Below are positions 8,918-17,021 of a stretch of DNA of 64,000 nucleotides, piece by piece. The translations under genes were made by a program, and so were the position numbers. The notes beneath the pieces are model-generated. The model worked only from the letters and a program-made list of their open reading frames with translations. It was not told the DNA's origin and searched no databases. This DNA comes from Sedimentitalea nanhaiensis DSM 24252. GTDB taxonomy: Bacteria; Pseudomonadota; Alphaproteobacteria; Rhodobacterales; Rhodobacteraceae. Numbering within the stretch: the first letter of the stretch is position 1; each line of letters opens with the position of its first letter. The stretch covers positions 66,362 to 130,361 of the forward strand of contig NZ_KI421509.1 in NCBI RefSeq assembly GCF_000473225.1. The letters run 5' to 3'.

Positions 8918-9591
8918 CAGTCCGCCCCCCGCCAGTCGACGAATTCGCCCAATGCGGCGCGGTCGGTGCGAAAGGCGTTGGCGGGATGGTCGGCGTCTTC
9001 ATAGCCAAACGAGATGGCGCAGAGGATCAGGCGGTCCGGTGCAATGTCGAAATAGTCATGCAGGAACGGTGCATGCGAGGCCACCGCCGCCTGGGGGATG
9101 GTGGCGATGCCCAGCGATTGCGCCGCGATGGTAAAGGCGGCGACAAAGCCGCCGCAGTCCATCGCACCGTAGGGGCCAAGGTCCGCCGGGCTGGAGATGA
9201 TGGCGCAGTGGGGCGCGCCGAATAGGGCGAAGTTTTCCATCATCTGCCGTGCCGATCCCGCGCAGTCGCCCTTTTGTACCCCGACGGCGTCGTACAGTTT
9301 CCATCCGCAGTCGCGGCGGCGGTCCTGATAGACGCCTGTATAGCGCGTTGGCCAATCCAGATCGGGCGCGGGGGTGCCGGTTGCGGCCTGCTGTTGCAAC
9401 GCGGCGCGAAAGCGGTCGGTTTCCGCCCCGCTGGTCACGGTCGCATGCCAGGGCTGGGCGTTGCACCAGGTGGGCACCTTTTGCGCGGTCGAGAGGATTT
9501 GTTTTATCAGCGGGCGCGGCACCGGGTCGGGCAGAAAGGCGCGGCAGGAATGGCGCTGGCCCATCAGGGCGTCCAGGTCGGCATGGGGCAT
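8917..9591 (-). CDS. Nitroreductase family protein
   Basis: A 224-residue FMN-dependent nitroreductase-fold protein. The opening [13 protein letters not shown] and the block [16 protein letters not shown] (about residues 30-47) hold the Arg and Gln/Pro/Trp residues of the FMN site. The middle has GAPHCAIIS, and the C-terminal [17 protein letters not shown] is typical of the family. The ATG at 9591 has GGAG at good spacing; the frame extends further to 9636 without support. Members reduce nitroaromatics, quinones or enones with NAD(P)H. The physiological substrate is unknown. It is coupled to dtd by a one-base overlap. Confidence 0.85.
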   Translation of the reverse strand: MPHADLDALMGQRHSCRAFLPDPVPRPLIKQILSTAQKVPTWCNAQPWHATVTSGAETDRFRAALQQQAATGTPAPDLDWPTRYTGVYQDRRRDCGWKLYDAVGVQKGDCAGSARQMMENFALFGAPHCAIISSPADLGPYGAMDCGGFVAAFTIAAQSLGIATIPQAAVASHAPFLHDYFDIAPDRLILCAISFGYEDADHPANAFRTDRAALGEFVDWRGAD

Positions 9592-9654
9592 GAGGACTCC
9601 TTTGGTGTTCGCGCGGCAGGATGGTCCGCGGCTCAAGGCGGTGCAAGGGGCCGA

Positions 9655-10764
9655 TTACTGGCCGGTGGCCAACACATAGCCGATGCCCGCCGCAACCAGC
9701 AGGCCCAGGGTGACCGCGATGGCGATCTTGATCGCGGACCAGGGGCGTTCGCCCCGGACCCGCCCGGTCTGGCCGTTGACGACAAAGCGATAGGTCTGGC
9801 CACGGTATTTATAGGCCGCCAGCCAGACGGGCAGCAGCACATGTTTGAAGGTCACGTCGCGCACATCGGTATCGATGCCGTGAATGCGTTGCTGATCGCC
9901 GCCGATGTCGAACCGCACGTCGCGTTCGATGGTGCGGGCCATGATCTGGCGCGCTTCGCCATAGCCATCGGGCAGCTCTACGGTATAGGCCTCGGCGCGG
10001 AACCCGGCGAGGTATTGCGGCTGATAGGGCGCAAGCGCGGACAGATCCCAGGGTTGCAGCGCATCGGTGTATTTCTTGGGCAGGCTGCGCGAGGCCAGCA
10101 CCAGCACATCGTCGAAGAACCGCGCGACCCGGCCCGAAGCGGGTGTCCAGCGCACCTTGGCGACCTGTTCCTGGACCCGCTTGCCGTCTCGCACGACGGT
10201 GCGGGTGGTATAATAGATCGTGCCACGTTCGCCGCGATACCGGGTGCGGGTCTGGGCATCGAACGTCCAGTAGGGCACATAGATGCCCTGCATCCTGCGG
10301 CCCTTGCGGGCATAGGCCTGCAACCCGCCGGGGGCAAACCACAGCCGCCCCAGCCAGTCGTTCATCGCATCATGAGCGGTGCGTTCGTCCAGCGCAAAGG
10401 GCAACACGCCGCGCGGTTTGATATGGCGGCTGATGCCGGTATCGGTGACCACGGGCGTGGCGCAGAACGGACATTCGGCAGCATGGGAATCGGGGTCGAA
10501 TTCAAACTGCGCGGCGCAGTTCGGGCAGGACAGAACCCGGGTTTCCTCGATCTCGGTGGCGGGCAGGGTCTGGGCGATGGCGGCGTCGAAGTCCAGCTCG
10601 GTCAGGGTGGCACTGCCCCAGGGGCCGCCGTCGATCGGCTGGGTATGACCGCAATGGTCGCAGATCATCCGGTTCTGCGCGGGCGCGAAGCGATAGTCCG
10701 CGCCGCATTGTTCGCAGGGAAAACGGTGTTCGGTCACCGGGATATCGGGGCCTGTGTCGGACAA
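9655..10764 (-). CDS. Zinc-ribbon membrane protein (TFIIB-type zinc finger, YdjG-like role)
   Basis: A 369-residue protein. The N terminus has two zinc ribbons, C-E-Q-C...C-D-H-C (about residues 17-40) and C-P-N-C...C-P-F-C (about 80-101). A long soluble region follows with repeated aromatic motifs (GIYVPYWTFDAQTRTRYRGE), then a single C-terminal membrane helix (AIAVTLGLLVAAGIGYVLA). This arrangement is often annotated as a TFIIB-type zinc-finger or primosomal-like protein, but there is no helicase domain. The start is a TTG at 10764: no usable ATG precedes the ribbons and a stop lies in frame upstream. It is next to an SPFH protein, as Bacillus YdjG is next to YdjI, where the ribbon protein anchors the SPFH protein to the membrane. 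The role here is inferred from that parallel. Confidence 0.75.
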   Translation of the reverse strand: MSDTGPDIPVTEHRFPCEQCGADYRFAPAQNRMICDHCGHTQPIDGGPWGSATLTELDFDAAIAQTLPATEIEETRVLSCPNCAAQFEFDPDSHAAECPFCATPVVTDTGISRHIKPRGVLPFALDERTAHDAMNDWLGRLWFAPGGLQAYARKGRRMQGIYVPYWTFDAQTRTRYRGERGTIYYTTRTVVRDGKRVQEQVAKVRWTPASGRVARFFDDVLVLASRSLPKKYTDALQPWDLSALAPYQPQYLAGFRAEAYTVELPDGYGEARQIMARTIERDVRFDIGGDQQRIHGIDTDVRDVTFKHVLLPVWLAAYKYRGQTYRFVVNGQTGRVRGERPWSAIKIAIAVTLGLLVAAGIGYVLATGQ

Positions 10765-10774
10765 GGAAATTTGC

Positions 10775-10808
10775 GCCTCCGGCGGGAGTATTTAGGGCAA
10801 GAGGAAGG
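10775..10808 (+). repeat. Copy of the AGTATTT-N3-GCAAGAGGAA intergenic repeat
   Basis: GCCTCCGGCGGGAGTATTTA continues into GGGCAAGAGGAAGG. The core (AGTATTT, three bases, GCAAGAGGAA) is shared with two inverted copies at 38387-38464. This copy fills the gap between the SPFH gene and the zinc-ribbon gene. On the minus strand its CCTCCGGCGGG part supplies the only Shine-Dalgarno-like GGAGG before the TTG start of the zinc-ribbon gene. Confidence 0.7.
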
Positions 10809-10814
10809 CGGGGA

Positions 10815-11933
10815 TCAGGTCCCCGGTGGCGGGGGCGGCAGGATGGTGAACAGCTGTGCCAGTTCCTGCACCTCCTCGGCGGGGTGCCAGCCGTCCTGGC
10901 CGGGGGTCCAGACATAGGTGTCGCGCGTCAGGGTGCCGTCGCTGACCATGCGGCCCAGCCGGGCCTTGGAGAACGGGCCCTTGGTCTGGCCCTTTTCGGC
11001 GATGTGCCAGACATGTTCCACCGGTGGCGGCGGGGGCGGTACGGCGGCCTGGGGGGCCGGTGCGTGAGCGGCGCCCCAGGGGCCGGAATTGGCCATCTGC
11101 CCCGCCATCGCCATGCCCATGCCCGCACCCAGACCGGCGGCCATGCCCCCGCCCGCCGGATTGCTGGCGGCGGAGGTCATCGCCTCGGCGGCGGAATATT
11201 GCGTGAAGCGGCCCAGATCGCCGGCCAGGCCCGCCGAGGTGCGTTTGTCCAGCGCGGCTTCGACCGCCGGGGGCAGCGAGATGTTTTCGATATAAAGCTC
11301 GGGGATGGTCAGCCCGTAGCCTTGCAGCGTTGGCGAAATCGCGGTGGCGACCAGTTTGCCCAGATCGGCGGTGTTGGCGGCCATGTCCAGCACCGGGATG
11401 CCGGAACCGGCGACGGTGCGGGAAAATTCCTGTACGATGATGTTGCGGATCTGAAAGCTGATCTCGTCCATGGTGAATTCGCCGTCGGTGCCGACGATTT
11501 CGGTGAGAAAGCGTGCCGGGTCGGTGACGCGCACCGAATAGGTGCCAAAGGCGCGGATCCGCACCGGGCCGTATTCCGGATCGCGGCAGATGATCGGGTT
11601 CTTGGTGCCCCATTTCAGATCGTTGAACCGGGTGGTGTTGACGAAATAGATCTCGGATTTGAACGGGCTTTTGAAGCCGTGATCCCAGTGTTGCAGCGTG
11701 GTCAGCACCGGCATGTTGTTGGTTTCCAACATATACAGGCCCGGCGTGAACACATCGGCCAGCTGGCCCTCGTGGACGAACACCGCCGCCTGACCTTCGC
11801 GTACGGTCAGCTTGGCGCCGTATTTGATGGCGTGGCCTTCGCGTTCAAAGCGCCAGACCATGGTGTCGCGGGTGTCATCGACCCAGTGGATCACGTCGAT
11901 GAATTCGCCGGTCAGAAAGTCGAAGATGCCCAT
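10815..11933 (-). CDS. SPFH-domain protein with C-terminal GYF_2 domain (YdjI-like)
   Basis: A 372-residue protein. Residues about 1-290 are an SPFH (virion-core / YdjI) domain, with FDFLTGEFIDVIHWVDDTRD at the start and the EGQAAVFVHEGQ and GTYSVRVTDP segments. A Gly/Ala/Met-rich linker (about 245-285) and a Pro-rich stretch follow. The end (about 305-368) is a GYF_2 (DUF4339) domain with WHIAEKGQTKGPFS and the closing W-x-P-x-x-E. SPFH proteins form membrane-associated scaffolds, and GYF_2 domains usually bind other proteins. There is no membrane helix of its own, so recruitment by the neighbouring zinc-ribbon membrane protein is plausible. Good ribosome site AAAGGAAC before the ATG at 11933. 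Confidence 0.85.
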   Translation of the reverse strand: MGIFDFLTGEFIDVIHWVDDTRDTMVWRFEREGHAIKYGAKLTVREGQAAVFVHEGQLADVFTPGLYMLETNNMPVLTTLQHWDHGFKSPFKSEIYFVNTTRFNDLKWGTKNPIICRDPEYGPVRIRAFGTYSVRVTDPARFLTEIVGTDGEFTMDEISFQIRNIIVQEFSRTVAGSGIPVLDMAANTADLGKLVATAISPTLQGYGLTIPELYIENISLPPAVEAALDKRTSAGLAGDLGRFTQYSAAEAMTSAASNPAGGGMAAGLGAGMGMAMAGQMANSGPWGAAHAPAPQAAVPPPPPPVEHVWHIAEKGQTKGPFSKARLGRMVSDGTLTRDTYVWTPGQDGWHPAEEVQELAQLFTILPPPPPGT

Positions 11934-11958
11934 GTTCAGGTTCCTTTCAAATCGTCAA

Positions 11959-12915
11959 TCACTGTGGTTGGCCCATCAGTTCACCGGCGATGGTGCGGGC
12001 GATGGGGCGCGCCTCTTCTGCGGTCATGCCCTGTTGCAGCCGGGGATCATAGAGCATGGTCAGCAGTTTTTCGTCCTGCGTGGTCAACAGCGCGAATTCA
12101 TCGTCGTCGTTGAAGATCGACGGACGCGCCGAGGGGCTGTCGTTGGGCAGGCCCAGGCCCTGCGCGATTTCTTCGTGGATGCAGGACAGGCGCACCAGAT
12201 CGGGATGTTCGGCACGGATCAGGGCGATGGCCCGGGTATAGGTGTTGGGCGCGCGACTGCCGGATACGGCCACCACCAGGCAGTAGAACGAACGGGGAAG
12301 ATTGCCGAACAGATCCAGCTCTGCCTTGCTGATGCCGGGCACCAGTTGTGTCAGGCGCTGCTGCACGAAATCGCGGTCGTCTTCGCCAACCACGAAGACG
12401 TGGAAATTCGCGTTGCGATCGGTGGCCGCTATCGGGTGGTTGGTCAGCCGGGCCAGCCGTTTGGCATAGCCCTCGATGCGGGCCCGATCCTTGTCGCGGG
12501 TGGCCTGGGGCACGCTGGTGCCGAACTCGGTGCCGATGCGGACCGGATCGCTCCAGCGGCTCAGGCGCCCGCTGCCGCCGCGCGTGGTGACACCCCCGCC
12601 ACGGGTGTATTCATCGAAGAAGACGATGTTCTCGAAATTGCGGGTCAGATCGTCGATGGTAAAGGGGGTGTCCGGCCCGCCGCCATCGGTACGCAGCTGA
12701 TCGCGGGTCAGCAGGTCATTCTGGACCTGCAGGTAATAGCGCGACAGATCCTGGCTGCGTGCGGAAGGCGCGGCCGGTGCGGGGGGCGTCACCCGGAGCG
12801 AGGCCGGGCGGGGCTGAGGTGTCGGGGACGAGCGCAGGCCGATGGTCTCGCAGCCTGCAAGCAAGGCGGCAGCGGCCCCCAGCGACAGGATCTGCATGGA
12901 TATCCGTCCCCGCAT
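11959..12915 (-). CDS. DUF2927 family lipoprotein
   Basis: A 318-residue predicted lipoprotein. The signal MRGRISMQILSLGAAAALLA leads to the lipobox LLAGC. A Pro/Ser-rich linker and a DUF2927 domain follow, with FTIDDLTRNFENIVFFDEYT and the C-terminal SCIHEEIAQGLGLPNDSP. The H-E-E-x-x-Q-x-L-G-L-x-N-D motif resembles a zinc-peptidase helix (HExxx), though peptidase activity is not established here. The start at 12915 lies 10 bases past the telA stop; a second ATG at 12897 is equally possible. Tight spacing on both sides puts it in the telA-xpaC operon, so it may be the periplasmic part of that membrane-stress module. Confidence 0.82.
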   Translation of the reverse strand: MRGRISMQILSLGAAAALLAGCETIGLRSSPTPQPRPASLRVTPPAPAAPSARSQDLSRYYLQVQNDLLTRDQLRTDGGGPDTPFTIDDLTRNFENIVFFDEYTRGGGVTTRGGSGRLSRWSDPVRIGTEFGTSVPQATRDKDRARIEGYAKRLARLTNHPIAATDRNANFHVFVVGEDDRDFVQQRLTQLVPGISKAELDLFGNLPRSFYCLVVAVSGSRAPNTYTRAIALIRAEHPDLVRLSCIHEEIAQGLGLPNDSPSARPSIFNDDDEFALLTTQDEKLLTMLYDPRLQQGMTAEEARPIARTIAGELMGQPQ

Positions 12916-12925
12916 GGCGCGCGCC

Positions 12926-14116
12926 TCAGCCCGGAACCGCGGTGCCCGAGGTGTCGCCAACCCCGTCGCGTCGCGACTTGGCCGAGGCCAGAGTGTCGCG
13001 CAATTCGGCCTCCATCTTCTTGAGCTCCTGCTCGGCGGCGGCACGGCGGGCCTTGCCTTCGTCGGCAATCGCCAGGCTTTCGTTGATGGTGCCGATCAGG
13101 TCGGCATTGGCCTGTTTGACCGCTTCGATGTCGAACACGCCACGCTCCATTTCCTGGCGGATCACCTTGTTGCTGTCGCGCAGGTTCTTGGCATTGGAGG
13201 TGAGCAGTTCGTTGGTCAGGTCATTGGCCTCGCGCACGGCGGCGGCGGCTTCGGCGCTGCGCTGGATGGTGACGGCCTGGGCCAGCTGGGTTTCCCACAG
13301 GGGCACGGTGTTCACCAGGGTCGAGTTGATCTTGGTGACCAGCGATTTGTCGTTTTCCTGTACCAGCCGGATGCTGGGCAGGGATTGCATGGTGACCTGG
13401 CGGGTCAGTTTCAGATCGTGCACCCGGCGTTCCAGATCGTCGCGCGCGGCGCGCAGATCGCGCAATTCCTGGGCGGCCATGACCTGTTCGGCTTCGGGCG
13501 CGGCGGCCACGGCGGCCTCTTGCGCGGGGATCTCGGTGCCGTCGAGTTCGGCCAGTTTTTCCTCGCCTGCCGCAATGTACAGCGCCAGTTCATCGTAGAA
13601 ATTCAGCGTCTTTTCGTACAGCAGATCCAGCGACTTGATGTCCTTGAGCAGGGTGTGCTCGTGGCTCAGAAGATCGTCGGTGATCTTGTCGATCTGGCCC
13701 TGCACATCCTCGAACTGGGCGGTGAACCTGGCAAAGGGCGCAGCCTTGCCCAGCAGTTTTTCCCACCAGCTGCGGTCGCGGCGCACGTCCAGTTCGCTGA
13801 CCGAAAAACCGCGAATGGTGGTGACGATGTCGCGCAGGCTGTCACCGGCGGGGCCGACATCCTTGTTGCGTACGTCCGCCAGCATCGCCTGGCTGATCTC
13901 TTGCAATTCCGCCTGCGCACCCGAGCCGAAGGCGACGATCGAATGGGTGTCGCCCATGTCGATCTCGTCCATCCGCCGCCGAATTTCCGCCCCGACCGGC
14001 GCGTCGGCCTTGGCCAGCGGTACAATCTCGTTGACGGGTTCGGGCAGGACCACGGCGGTGACTTCTTCGACCTGGCTCAGGGCGTCCTGGGCTTTCTTGC
14101 GGATGGTGTCGGACAT
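12926..14116 (-). CDS. Toxic anion resistance protein, TelA family
   Basis: A 396-residue, highly charged and mostly helical protein matching TelA/KlaA (PF05816). The middle has DVRRDRSWWEKLLGKAAP and FARFTAQFEDVQGQIDKI. A coiled coil (DLRAARDDLERRVHDLKLTR) follows, and then PSIRLVQENDKSLVTKI. There is no signal peptide or membrane helix, so it is cytoplasmic, probably bound to the inner face of the membrane. The family is linked to tellurite resistance and to tolerance of cell-envelope agents; its biochemical activity is unknown. It starts 30 bases after xpaC with a GAGGAA ribosome site and is followed at 10 bases by the DUF2927 lipoprotein gene. Confidence 0.88.
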   Translation of the reverse strand: MSDTIRKKAQDALSQVEEVTAVVLPEPVNEIVPLAKADAPVGAEIRRRMDEIDMGDTHSIVAFGSGAQAELQEISQAMLADVRNKDVGPAGDSLRDIVTTIRGFSVSELDVRRDRSWWEKLLGKAAPFARFTAQFEDVQGQIDKITDDLLSHEHTLLKDIKSLDLLYEKTLNFYDELALYIAAGEEKLAELDGTEIPAQEAAVAAAPEAEQVMAAQELRDLRAARDDLERRVHDLKLTRQVTMQSLPSIRLVQENDKSLVTKINSTLVNTVPLWETQLAQAVTIQRSAEAAAAVREANDLTNELLTSNAKNLRDSNKVIRQEMERGVFDIEAVKQANADLIGTINESLAIADEGKARRAAAEQELKKMEAELRDTLASAKSRRDGVGDTSGTAVPG

Positions 14117-14146
14117 AAAATGGTTCCTCGTGTTTACAGGGCGGCT

Positions 14147-15052
14147 TTACTGGGCGGTGTCGGGGGGGCTGGTGTGGACGCCTTCGCGCCGCAACCTGTC
14201 GCGCAGCACGTCGATTTCAACGGTCAGATCGCTGCGGTCTTCGAGCAGCATCTTGCGGGTGCGGGCGGCAAAGTTCTGTTCCAGATCATCCAGCAGGGCG
14301 GCGTAATCCGCCCGTGCCTCCGTGTCGCGGCTGCGGGAATAGATGTCGGCGAACTTGATCGTCGCGTCGCGCGCGCCCTGCAGGTAGACAGTCATGTATT
14401 TGCGTGCGCCGGTCAGGTCGCGGGGGTCTTCCTCTACGGTGCGGAACAGGTCGCGGGCGGTGGTTTGAAACCGCTCGACGCGGGCTTCCATCTTGGGATC
14501 CCGCGCGCGCCGGATCGCGTCGGCCATCTCGGCAAGACGGGATTCGGCCTCGTCCACGACACGGGCGACGCGGTCCTGCTGAAACGTGTCGATGCCCTCG
14601 ACGCCCTTGTCTTTCAGCGGGTCCAGCCCAAAGGACATCATATGCAGCGCTGTCGCCGCGCCGCCATAGAGCAGCGGCGCCACCAGCCCCGGTTCGGTCT
14701 TGTAGGCGGCGAGCGCGACACCGATGCCGGTCAGTGCGCTGGCGACCATCTTGCGCGGAAAGGCCGGACGGCGGGCCACTTTGCGCGCGTCATAGGCGGC
14801 CTGGGCGCGCAGGCCCTCGCGCAGCAACCAGGCGGCCAGGGTCAGCGTCCCGGCAGCCACCAGCCCCAGAGCCATGCCGACAGCCCCATCGTTGAGCGAC
14901 ATGAACACCAGCACAATGGCGGGGATAAACAGGATGTTGGTGCGCGCGCCCGCCGGGTCGACCTGCGCGCCTTCATACGCGCCGCGCGGGTCGGGCGCGT
15001 CAACGTCCGATGCACCATCCGGGCTGTATTTGCCGCCGAAACGTTTGGCCAT
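14147..15052 (-). CDS. XpaC family protein (5-bromo-4-chloroindolyl phosphate hydrolysis)
   Basis: A 301-residue protein of the XpaC family (PF10112). It has an N-terminal Gly/Asp-rich segment, two pairs of membrane helices (about residues 38-75 and 95-130, e.g. NILFIPAIVLVFMSLNDGAV) and a long helical cytoplasmic domain with FQTTARDLFRTVEEDP and YMTVYLQGARDATIKFADIY. xpaC and telA are neighbours in many bacteria, and the pair is thought to act together at the membrane. The historical hydrolysis phenotype does not show that it is an enzyme. It begins 4 bases after the stop of a tiny membrane-peptide gene, so the operon probably starts at 15146. Confidence 0.85.
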   Translation of the reverse strand: MAKRFGGKYSPDGASDVDAPDPRGAYEGAQVDPAGARTNILFIPAIVLVFMSLNDGAVGMALGLVAAGTLTLAAWLLREGLRAQAAYDARKVARRPAFPRKMVASALTGIGVALAAYKTEPGLVAPLLYGGAATALHMMSFGLDPLKDKGVEGIDTFQQDRVARVVDEAESRLAEMADAIRRARDPKMEARVERFQTTARDLFRTVEEDPRDLTGARKYMTVYLQGARDATIKFADIYSRSRDTEARADYAALLDDLEQNFAARTRKMLLEDRSDLTVEIDVLRDRLRREGVHTSPPDTAQ

Positions 15053-15056
15053 GTGT

Positions 15057-15146
15057 CTAAAGCCCCCCCAGCCAGCCGGTGCAGACGCCGAACAGCAGCA
15101 CGATCAGCGCCGCATACGCGGTTTTCTGCAATCCTGACGGTGACAT
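15057..15146 (-). CDS. Candidate 29-residue single-helix membrane peptide heading the xpaC-telA operon
   Basis: A short frame, MSPSGLQKTAYAALIVLLFG then VCTGWLGGL, stop. It is one hydrophobic helix with a positively charged N-terminal side. A GGGGG ribosome-site-like run lies about 5 bases before the ATG, and the stop is only 4 bases from the xpaC start. These features suggest a real, translationally linked small membrane protein rather than chance. It has no family I recognise. It could be a partner of XpaC, a leader peptide, or simply a device to load ribosomes on xpaC. Confidence 0.5.
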   Translation of the reverse strand: MSPSGLQKTAYAALIVLLFGVCTGWLGGL

Positions 15147-15255
15147 GCCAACCCCCTGACATTGTTTGACAATGCAAACCTACGCCATGTGGGGCCAGCT
15201 TGCTAGGGGGAAGAGTTGCCCCAACCTGTCAGATTGAGGCCGGATTCGCGCCAGT

Positions 15256-16107
15256 TCAGCGGGATTTCGGCGGTGTTCTGCTGCGTTGCGGACGCGCTGC
15301 GGGCTTGGCTCCGGGGCGCGGCTGTTTGGCCTTGGGTTTGGCGGTGCCGCTGTCGTCGCCCGCGTCCAGACCCAGTTGGTCGCGTAACACGCGGCGGCGG
15401 ACTTCTTCGACGGTGCCGGGTTTGAGCGTGCCGAGCTGGAAAGGACCATAGGACACCCGGATCAACCGGTTCACCGCATAGCCGACATTCTCGATGGCGC
15501 GGCGGATTTCGCGGTTGCGGCCTTCGCGGATGGCGATGGTCAGCCAGGCGTTTGCGCCCTGCTGGCGGTCCAGCGCCACGGTCATGGGTTGAAACCGCTC
15601 GCCTTCGATCACCAGTCCTTTGCGCAGGGGGGCGAAATCTTCGTCCCTGGGGCGCCCGTTGATGCGCACCCGGTATTTGCGCAGCCAGCCGGTGCTGGGC
15701 AGTTCCAGGCGGCGTTTGATGCCACCGTCATTGGTAAGCAGCAACAGCCCCTCGGAATTCAGGTCCAGCCGGCCCACGCTCATCACCCGGGGCATGTCCT
15801 CGGGCAGGTCGTCAAAGATGGTCTTGCGGCCCTTTTCGTCGGCATTGGTGGTCACCAATCCCTGAGGTTTGTGATAAAGCCACAGGCGGGCGGGTTCCGG
15901 TTCGGCCAGCGGCTTGCCGTCCACCGTGATCTTGTCGGTGTCGGTTACGTTCAGGGCAGGGCTGTCGATGCGGGCGCCGTTGACGTTGACGCGACCGGCG
16001 GCGATCATCCGCTCCGCTTCGCGGCGGCTGGCGACACCGGCGCGCGACAGCACCTTGGCGATGCGGTCACCGGGAGTCGTCGGTGGCGGGGTGGGGGACT
16101 GTTTCAT
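15256..16107 (-). CDS. rluB: 23S rRNA pseudouridine synthase, RluB/RsuA family
   Basis: A 283-residue protein. An N-terminal S4 RNA-binding domain ([20 protein letters not shown], about residues 15-60) is followed by the RsuA/RluB catalytic domain with [18 protein letters not shown], whose Asp is the catalytic residue, and the closing [16 protein letters not shown]. The C terminus is a Lys/Pro/Arg-rich tail of about 40 residues, common in alphaproteobacterial members and probably RNA-binding. It makes pseudouridine in 23S rRNA (helix 89 region in E. coli RluB). The ATG at 16107 is preferred to the long upstream extension, which would overlap the divergent tadA. RluB versus RluE/RsuA cannot be settled from sequence alone. 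Confidence 0.88.
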   Translation of the reverse strand: MKQSPTPPPTTPGDRIAKVLSRAGVASRREAERMIAAGRVNVNGARIDSPALNVTDTDKITVDGKPLAEPEPARLWLYHKPQGLVTTNADEKGRKTIFDDLPEDMPRVMSVGRLDLNSEGLLLLTNDGGIKRRLELPSTGWLRKYRVRINGRPRDEDFAPLRKGLVIEGERFQPMTVALDRQQGANAWLTIAIREGRNREIRRAIENVGYAVNRLIRVSYGPFQLGTLKPGTVEEVRRRVLRDQLGLDAGDDSGTAKPKAKQPRPGAKPAARPQRSRTPPKSR

Positions 16108-16168
16108 GGCCTGCGCATAGCTCAATCCACGGTCTTGCGAAAGGGTGCATCGCGGGGCAGGGTGCGCC

Positions 16169-16630
16169 ATGGTTTTCAAGTCGCAGATGACTCAGGCGCT
16201 GATTGAGGCGCGGGCCGCCGCCGCGCGCGGAGAGGTGCCGGTGGGCGCGGTCATCGTTGGCCCGGATGGGCAGGTGGTGGCGGCGGAAGGCAACCGCACG
16301 CGCGAGCTGAACGATCCGACGGCCCATGCCGAGATTCTGGCGATCCGGGCGGCCTGTGCGGCGGCGGGCAGCGAGCGGCTGGTCGGGCATGACCTGTATG
16401 TCACGCTGGAGCCTTGCCCGATGTGTGCCGCAGCCATTGCCTATGCCCGGATCGAGCGGTTGTATTACGGCGCATCCGACCCGAAGTCGGGCGGTGTGGC
16501 GCACGGGGCGCAGATCTTTGATCATGCCCAGACACACCACACCCCCGAGGTTTACGACGGGCTCGCAGAAGCCGAATCCGCCGATCTGCTGCGCAGGTTC
16601 TTTGCGCAGCGGCGCGGCAAGGATCAGTAG
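16169..16630 (+). CDS. tadA: tRNA-specific adenosine deaminase
   Basis: A 153-residue cytidine-deaminase-fold enzyme that converts the wobble adenosine of tRNA-Arg(ACG) to inosine. The zinc motifs are plain: HAEILAI (His and catalytic Glu, about residues 54-60) and PCPMCAAAI (two Cys, about 84-92). The start [10 protein letters not shown] and the [10 protein letters not shown] region fit TadA. The ATG at 16169 is chosen; GGGCAGGG lies upstream and the frame's earlier GTG has less support. It is divergent from the pseudouridine synthase and its 3' end overlaps a convergent small ORF by 7 bases. Confidence 0.95.
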   Translation: MVFKSQMTQALIEARAAAARGEVPVGAVIVGPDGQVVAAEGNRTRELNDPTAHAEILAIRAACAAAGSERLVGHDLYVTLEPCPMCAAAIAYARIERLYYGASDPKSGGVAHGAQIFDHAQTHHTPEVYDGLAEAESADLLRRFFAQRRGKDQ

Positions 16631-16848
16631 CCGGGGGACGAGCGGCGCACGTTGCCGTGCCAGTCCTGGCCGGGAATGGACCCGGTTTCAATTTTCAACC
16701 CGCTCAACGGCGTGCCGGTGCGCTCAAGCACCGCGTATCCGGCGACGGCAATCCCCAGCAGAAGAGTAACCCAAAGCCAGTGTCCGCGTGGACGCGGAGC
16801 AGGCGTGCGCGGCGCGGGCGAAGACAGGCAGTTAACAGTTGGCGTCAT
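16624..16848 (-). CDS. Small single-helix membrane protein, unknown function
   Basis: A 74-residue frame starting MTPTVNCLSSPAP with a good GGAG ribosome site 7 bases upstream. A Pro/Arg-rich N-terminal part precedes one membrane helix (WLWVTLLLGIAVAGYAVL), followed by a short polar tail (LKIETGSIPGQDWHGNVRR). The tail would lie in the periplasm by the positive-inside rule. It overlaps the 3' end of tadA by 7 bases in convergent orientation. I recognise no family. The tail resembles similar small Rhodobacterales membrane proteins, but that impression is not tested. Confidence 0.5.
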   Translation of the reverse strand: MTPTVNCLSSPAPRTPAPRPRGHWLWVTLLLGIAVAGYAVLERTGTPLSGLKIETGSIPGQDWHGNVRRSSPGY

Positions 16849-17021
16849 GGTGATCTCCGATCCTGACGGTGTATTTTGATACCGTGGATATAGAACCGGA
16901 TTTGTCATTAGGAAAATGAATGTTTGTCCAGGGTGACATCACGTATGGTGATGTGTGGCGCTCTGTTTGGCGGTCCGCCCCGTTACTCCGGCGTGATGGC
17001 GGGATCGGGGCGGTCGCTGTG

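Noticed and set aside
6476-9004. A plus-strand open frame of 842 codons
   Set aside because: It is antisense to the CocE hydrolase and dtd genes, whose protein families are clear. Long antisense frames are expected in high-GC codon-biased DNA; it shows no motif.
12842-15169. Plus-strand open frame of 775 codons over telA and xpaC
   Set aside because: Antisense to TelA and XpaC, which are clear family members.
15160-15174. CATTG-TTTGA-CAATG repeat as an operator before the small membrane peptide gene
   Set aside because: Arms of only five bases; possible by chance, and no known regulator site matches.
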